Below, piece by piece: positions 30,178-34,824 of a DNA stretch of 34,824 bases; the stretch's first letter is position 1; every line of letters begins with the position of its first letter. The notes beneath the pieces are model-generated. The model had not been told where the DNA came from and did no database searches. It worked only from the letters and a program-made list of their open reading frames with translations. Position numbers and translations under genes: made by a program. This DNA comes from a virus, in IMG/VR virus record IMGVR_UViG_3300003702_000009, positions 1 to 34,824 of that record; one strand, written 5' to 3'.

Positions 30178-30203
30178 AAAAGCCGCTTAATTGCGGTTTT
30201 TTT
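30178..30203 (+). terminator. Intrinsic terminator at prophage right end
   Basis: Stem AAAGCCGC, loop TTAATT, stem GCGGTTTT with one G-T pair, followed by T-rich TTTTTT. It ends the plus-strand operon before the tRNA-Leu gene. Confidence 0.8.
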
Positions 30204-30220
30204 GTGCCTGAAGAGTGATA

Positions 30221-30255
30221 ATATTCTGAAATTATATTCTGAAATATTATGAAAT
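30221..30255. repeat. Short direct repeats near attachment site
   Basis: ATATTCTGAAAT occurs at 30221-30232 and 30234-30245, and a third, related ATTATGAAAT follows directly. Between int and tRNA-Leu such repeats can be arm-type integrase sites (inference). Confidence 0.45.
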
Positions 30256-30323
30256 GGGTTTTTGCTGCGTTTTAATTGAAGTGAACAAGCTTCGTAAGCC
30301 GCTGTATTTAAAAGGAATTTGAT

Positions 30324-30370
30324 TGGTGCCCGGGGCCGGACTTGAACCGGCACGCTGTTACCAGCGAGGG
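30324..30370. other. Presumed attachment site within tRNA-Leu 3' half
   Basis: Integrases of this kind use tRNA 3' ends and restore the gene. The integrase gene lies 0.7 kb away and prophage sequence begins right after the CCA. The matching copy must be beyond the left edge; the exact core length cannot be set here. Confidence 0.55.
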
Positions 30371-30410
30371 ATTTTAAATCCCTTGTGTCTACCAATTTCA
30401 CCACCCGGGC
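30324..30410 (-). tRNA. tRNA-Leu (UAA)
   Basis: Minus-strand acceptor GCCCGGG/CCCGGGC, D-arm with AATTGGTAGACAC, anticodon stem AGGGA/TCCCT with loop TTTAAAA (anticodon TAA), long variable arm CGCTGG..ACAGCG, T-arm GCCGG TTCAAGT CCGGC, encoded CCA. Intact. Its 3' end, facing the prophage, is the likely attachment site. Confidence 0.95.
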
Positions 30411-30414
30411 ATCG

Positions 30415-30474
30415 GGAGTCGAACCGAGATAGACGGATTTGCAATCCGCTGCATAGCCATTCTGCCATTCCGCC
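30415..30474 (-). pseudogene. tRNA-Cys (GCA) lacking its 3' end
   Basis: From 30474 the strand reads GGCGGAA (acceptor), D-arm, anticodon arm GCGGA TTGCAAA TCCGT (anticodon GCA), then CTCGG TTCGACT. The 3' T-stem half (expected CCGAG) and acceptor strand (expected TTCCGCC, then TCCA) are absent: the sequence goes from ACTCC directly into CGATGCCCGGG, the start of tRNA-Leu. Confidence 0.8.
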
Positions 30475-30515
30475 AGATGCGTCTGGCGCGTGATTAAAAC
30501 TCATCTCTAAGAGAT

Positions 30516-30591
<76 letters not shown>

Positions 30592-30760
30592 ATGTCTTAA
30601 TCGACCATTTCGTTTGGTTGATGTCCTCTCGAAATGTGGGGTGCATTCTACCTACCCATTCAAAACTGTCAACACAAAAAAGCGTTTAAATTGAGATAAA
30701 TGCGGTTTTTTATGATCGTTTGCTATTTTTTTATTCACTTTGATTAATGTACGATCAATT

Positions 30761-31333
30761 TCACTTTACTGCGCCACTTCGAAGGTGTGGCCAGGCCGCT
30801 TTTGTATAAACAAACATTGACCAAATTGACAGCACTGCTGAGAAATATAAAAGAATATAACCTAAAGAAACCCAATAAATAGTTATGCCCATAAAGGTTT
30901 CTAATCCCGACAACAAGCCAATTAAGGCTAACATTTGCGCAGTGGTTTTTGCTTTACCTATAAAAGACACTTTAACCGCATCCCTTACACCATTCGAACC
31001 CATCCATTCACGTAACGCCGACACATAAATTTCACGAACCAATAGCGCAATAGATGGCAACGTGATCCACAGGTTTGCATAACTATGAGTAATCATAAGA
31101 AGAGCAGCGCCCACAATGAGCTTGTCTGCTACAGGATCTAAGAATGCACCAAAGGGTGTAGACTGCTGTAGTTTTCTTGCTAGATAGCCGTCAAACCAGT
31201 CCGTTATTGCCGCAAGCCAAAAAATAAATGCGCCTGCCTCGTGCGCCCAGCGCCAATCAAGAAAATAAACAACTACAAATACAGGAATAAGGATTACTCG
31301 GAATAAAGTAATACAGTTTGGAACAGTCCACAT
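30761..31333 (-). CDS. pgsA: CDP-diacylglycerol-glycerol-3-phosphate 3-phosphatidyltransferase
   Basis: A 190-residue inner-membrane enzyme. It makes phosphatidylglycerol-phosphate from CDP-diacylglycerol and glycerol-3-phosphate, the first committed step to phosphatidylglycerol and cardiolipin. The CDP-alcohol phosphotransferase motif is complete: ITDWFDGYLARKLQQSTPFG followed by AFLDPVADK supplies DG..AR........G...D...D. Several membrane helices flank it. Position after uvrC and before tRNA-Gly/Cys/Leu is the usual gammaproteobacterial order. No lesion in this gene. Confidence 0.97.
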   Translation of the reverse strand: MWTVPNCITLFRVILIPVFVVVYFLDWRWAHEAGAFIFWLAAITDWFDGYLARKLQQSTPFGAFLDPVADKLIVGAALLMITHSYANLWITLPSIALLVREIYVSALREWMGSNGVRDAVKVSFIGKAKTTAQMLALIGLLSGLETFMGITIYWVSLGYILLYFSAVLSIWSMFVYTKAAWPHLRSGAVK

Positions 31334-31456
31334 AAAAAGTACGTCTCGGTGTTATGCCTCTATGGGCGTTTTAGCGCGGTAGCGTATAAGCTCTGCATCT
31401 TTCATTTTTGTAACACATTACCTTAATTTGTAATGCATTGCTTGTTACTCATTCAT

Positions 31457-33339
31457 TTATTGATGAAGGTGGTCGTAAATAGTTTCCGCCAGTTCAGGGC
31501 TTATACCAGGTACATTTGAAATTTCATCTTTGCTGGCTTTCTTAAGACCCTGCAAGCCCCCCATGAATTTAAGCAGTGTTTGTCTGCGTTTTGCACCAAT
31601 ACCAGGTATGCTTTCCAAACTCGACGTGGTTTTAACTTTCTGGCGTCGGTTGCGGTGCCCAGTAATGGCAAATCGGTGAGACTCGTCGCGAATATGCTGA
31701 ATAAGGTGAAGCCCTGGCGAATGGCTATCCATCGGCAGAACCTGATGGCTACCTGCCAGTATTAGTGTTTCTAAGCCAGGCTTACGGGTGGTGCCTTTTG
31801 CCACGCCTAACAGCATAGGCTTTTTATCATGGGGCCAATCTTCAAAAAACGCTTCTGCTTGGGCAAGCTGTCCTTTACCACCGTCTATTAATAGAAGGTC
31901 AGGTATTTTTTGCACTTCTTTCACTGACTTGTAGCGACGTTTTAACGCCTGTGCCATGGCCGCGTAGTCATCACCTGGGGTAATGCCTTCTATATTGTAT
32001 CGGCGATAGTCACTTTTGTGCGGACCTTCACGATTAAATACCACACACGAAGCCACCGTTTGCTGGCCAGACGTGTGTGATATATCAAAACACTCCATGC
32101 GTTGAATAGGCGTATCAACTTCCAGTGCCGCTTCTAAGTCGAGATAGCGTGCAAACACAGACTTTTGCTGACTGTATTGAGCATCTAACGCAGTTTGCGC
32201 ATTTGACTGCGCGAGCTGCAGGTACTTGCGCTTCTCTTCCCTCGCCCCTTTAAAGAACTGAACCTTGTGCCCAGCTTCACTAGCTAGTACATCTGCTATA
32301 GCGTCTTCGTCAGTTAATGTATTGCCAAGTACTATCTGCTTTGGAATAACTTTGTTTCCCGCCAGATAGAACTGTAGGAAGAAAGATTCAAAAACTTCTT
32401 GTTCATCGGCAGTGTTGGGTACTTTGGGAAAATAGGCCTTGCTGCCTAACAACTGCCCTTCGCGAATAAACATTACCTGAATACACGCCATATTGCCTTT
32501 AAACGCAAACCCAAACACATCCATTTCGTCTTGAGTACCGGCAACCCACTGTCGTTCTTGCACTTTTCTTAGTGCATTAATCTGATCGCGGTAACGGGCA
32601 GCGGCTTCAAAGTTTAGTGCCTCGCTGGCTGCTTCCATCTTTTCCACCAGCCCACCAATGACCTGCTGGTTTTTACCTTTCAAGAACAAGCGTGCAAAAT
32701 TGACCTGCTCTTTATATTCTTCATCGCTTACATAGCCTTCTACACACGGCGCACTGCAGCGCTGCATCTGATACTGAAGACAAGGTCTACTGCGTGCTCG
32801 GTAATAGCTATCTTCACACTGACGTACGGGGAAAATTCGCTGCATTGAACGCAAGCTTTCTCGCACCGACCACGCACTGGGGTATGGGCCAAAGTATTCG
32901 CCCTTTTTCTTTTGAGGGCCGCGATGGAAAGAAAGTCTTGGATGTTCGTGATCGGATAAGAAGATAAAGGGATAAGACTTGTCGTCACGCATGACCACGT
33001 TGTAACGCGGTTTGTATTTCTTGATGAGATAAAGGGATAAGACTTGTCGTCACGCATGACCACGTTGTAACGCGGTTTGTATTTCTTGATGAAGTTGTTC
33101 TCAAGCAAAAACGCTTCAGTTTCGCTGTTTACAACTGTGACATCCATGTTCGCAATCTGACTAACTAGCGAACGCGTTTTGGCGTTATCAAGATTACTAC
33201 GAAAATAGCTTGATACGCGCTTTTTAAGGTTTTTGGCTTTTCCTACGTAAATAACCTCTTCCTGACTATTGTACATGCGGTACACGCCAGGTTGAGAGGT
33301 TAGATTCTTAAGAAATGCTGCTGAATCAAATGCAGACAT
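31457..33339 (-). pseudogene. uvrC: uvrC, excinuclease subunit C, frameshifted by 65-bp duplication
   Basis: Two overlapping frames together cover UvrC: the first (from ATG 33339) has the GIY-YIG nuclease ([20 protein letters not shown]) and runs to KSYPFI; the second (to 31457) has the rest, including the UVR coiled-coil (EALNFEAAARYRDQINALR), the C-terminal RNase H-like nuclease (ECFDISHTSGQQTVASCVVF), and tandem helix-hairpin-helix motifs (SIPGIGAKRRQTLLKFMGG). The shift occurs at a perfect 65-bp tandem repeat (32963-33092). Without one copy the frame is restored. UvrC makes both incisions in nucleotide excision repair, so the sequence as given would lack that repair. Confidence 0.9.
32963..33092. 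repeat. Perfect 65-bp tandem duplication in uvrC
   Basis: The 65 bases from GATAAAGGG at 32963 to 33027 are repeated exactly at 33028-33092. As 65 is not divisible by three, the second copy shifts the reading frame. Confidence 0.97.
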
Positions 33340-33370
33340 AATCACTTTGACGTTGCGCGTCTAGTGACGC

Positions 33371-33947
33371 TTAAAAGGTGTTAGGATTGATAAGCTTATG
33401 ACGATAGGCCAAGTGCGTTAGCTCTACATCAGAATTTACGCCTATCCGGCACTTTGTGACCTTCGGTTAATCGCATTGCTATTGTAAGTTCTCTACTCGA
33501 TAGCTCGTCAAACGGATTATCCGAACTAGGCAATAACTTACCGATGGCGATGCTATTGGCCACTTCTTGATCAACATACTTTTGTCCTGCCGCAACTTTA
33601 TGGATAGCGCGTATTACTTCGTCTGGCTCTGCATCTTTTGTCAGAAAACCGTATGCGCCTGCGTCCATAACTTGCATTGGAATAGGACTTTCCTTGTGCA
33701 TTGAAACACAAATAACACGCGTATTTTCAGACATACGAACAATTTTCTTTGTCGCCTCCAGTCCACCAATACCGGGCATATTCACGTCCATGAGTACCAC
33801 ATCTGGCGCGTTTTTTCGGCACAAAAGTACCGCGTCTTCACCGTTCTTCGCTTCTGCGAGAATAGTAAAATCGTCTACGTCTTCCAGAATCCGGCGTATC
33901 CCTGTTCTGACCAAATCATGGTCATCTGCTAGGATTATTTTTATCAC
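33371..33947 (-). pseudogene. uvrY: uvrY/gacA-type response regulator with HTH deleted
   Basis: The N-terminal receiver domain is intact (phospho-acceptor Asp54 in VLMDVNMPGIGG; Asp8/Asp9, Lys104-like TKDAEP). The frame reads to GHKVPDRRKF and stops at 33429. In the +1-shifted frame the genuine C-terminus follows at once: VNSDVELTHLAYRHKL, ending at 33371. About 23 residues, including the LuxR-type recognition helix (usually ...LSPKTVN.YRYR...), are missing, with an estimated 68-bp deletion between GTGCCGGATA and GGCGTAAATTC. In the family it is activated by BarA and drives small RNA genes. Located upstream of uvrC, as usual. Confidence 0.85.
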
Positions 33948-34127
33948 TCTAGTATCTCACTGACTTCAGTTTTACATACAACTGGAATAAAGACTGATAA
34001 TGCTCATTAATGAGAAGTATTACCAGCCTTTAACCTTATCCAAGTCATCATACCACGAGATAAGAATTCGTGAAGTAGAGATACACAATTTGAAACTAAA
34101 TTATTGATCTAGATTACTTTTAGGCAG

Positions 34128-34824
34128 CTATTTAGGTAATTCAAACCACAAGGCCACACTTTCCTCTGAGGCTTTCAGACGAATGATGTCTTGCTCGTAA
34201 ATACCCAAAGCATCGCCTGCCTCTATTTCAACTGCATTCGTTTCACTGTCTACCACATAATCATATGAAGGTAACCCTTTTGGTCTTCAGTGCCATGCTC
34301 CCATGTTTCGCCAGCTTTCAAAGTTAAACGGCTGATTGCCGCATTTTGCTTAATGCGTAATGACCCTTCCCTACCGTCATCACTTACTAATAATTCAAGC
34401 TTTGAATCATGGTTATTTCCACCTGCCTGTGTGCCAAAGGTTTTTTGCGCATAGCTGGGCGTACCGCCTTTTTCACTGGGCACAATCCAAATTTGCAGAA
34501 AGTTAACAGGCTCTTCAGTAGAAGGGTTAAACTCTGAATGCATAATACCCTTACCTGCACTCATTACTTGCACGTCACCCGCAGGCACTACGTACTCATT
34601 ACCGGTATTATCCTTGTGCTTTAAAGCACCGCTCACAACATATGAAATTATCTCCATATCTCTGTGACCATGGGTTTCAAAACCTCTACCGGCCTGAACA
34701 ACATCGTCATTGATAACCCGTAGCGCTGAAAACCCCATATGTTTTGCGTCATAATAATGTCCAAACGAAAAGCTATGTTGGCTTTTTAGCCAGCCAAAGT
34801 TCACTTTTCCTCTTTCATTCGCTT
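34128..34824 (-). pseudogene. Pirin family protein, frameshifted, 5' end beyond window
   Basis: The frame from the right edge reads ANERGKVNFGWLKSQHSF and contains pirin metal ligands in GFETHGHRDMEIISYVVSG and GIMHSEFNP (His and Glu). It stops after GYLHMIMW at 34250, but another frame continues with VVDSETNAVEIEAGDALGIY and ends VALWFELPK at 34128, matching the family C-terminus. So a short indel near 34255 breaks the gene. The start lies beyond the window; the GTG at 34804 is internal. Pirin (cupin) proteins have quercetin-oxidase-like or regulatory activities. Confidence 0.8.

Overview
The window is the right-hand part of an integrated lambda-like (siphovirus-type) prophage followed by about 4.5 kb of host chromosome. 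The host order uvrY-uvrC-pgsA-tRNA-Gly(GCC)-tRNA-Cys(GCA)-tRNA-Leu(UAA) is the classical gammaproteobacterial arrangement. Moderate GC and the style of the proteins suggest an Alteromonas-like marine gammaproteobacterium (inference; no search was run). The prophage occupies at least positions 1 to about 30,324. Its other end lies beyond the left edge, so only one attachment site, at the 3' end of tRNA-Leu, can be present here.

Structural and late genes (1-18237, minus strand) follow the lambda order read right to left: Q-like antiterminator, late promoter and two terminators, endolysin, two holin-type proteins, a presumed cos region, small and large terminase, gpW-like connector, portal, a fused prohead protease/HK97-type capsid protein, head-completion genes, minor tail protein Z, tail terminator U, tail tube V, tail assembly chaperones G and GT (joined by a -1 ribosomal frameshift), tape measure, two tail-tip proteins, a J-like host-specificity protein and a tail fibre cut by the window edge.

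Early genes: the minus-strand early operon (22165 to 17887) runs from a Cro-like regulator through small unknown genes and an Acb2-type anti-CBASS protein to O- and P-like replication proteins, with 11-bp iterons inside O as a candidate origin. The immunity region (22170-24000) has a short CI-like repressor on the plus strand, flanked by two operator clusters built on the half-site TTACC/GGTAA. Between repressor and right operator cluster lies a three-gene minus-strand cassette (secreted glycine-rich peptide, five-TM protein, one-TM protein) that could act in lysogeny or exclusion. The plus-strand early operon (24085-29602) carries an HD-domain nucleotidase-like protein with an extra N-terminal domain, a small HTH protein, a DUF2303/YfdQ protein, many small unknown genes, a DUF4224 protein and a tyrosine integrase. 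Two further small genes and a terminator separate integrase from the tRNA.

Host side (30324-34824): tRNA-Leu, tRNA-Gly and pgsA look intact, but tRNA-Cys lacks its 3' part, uvrC is frameshifted by a perfect 65-bp tandem duplication, uvrY has lost its HTH helix region, and a pirin-family gene is frameshifted. The prophage genes show no comparable damage. This clustering points either to assembly error in the host flank or to real recent decay. No gene-free stretch above 300 bases occurs; the longest ones (23782-24084, 16427-16531, 33948-34127) are described under the relevant entries, except 33948-34127, upstream of uvrY, where I see nothing definite.
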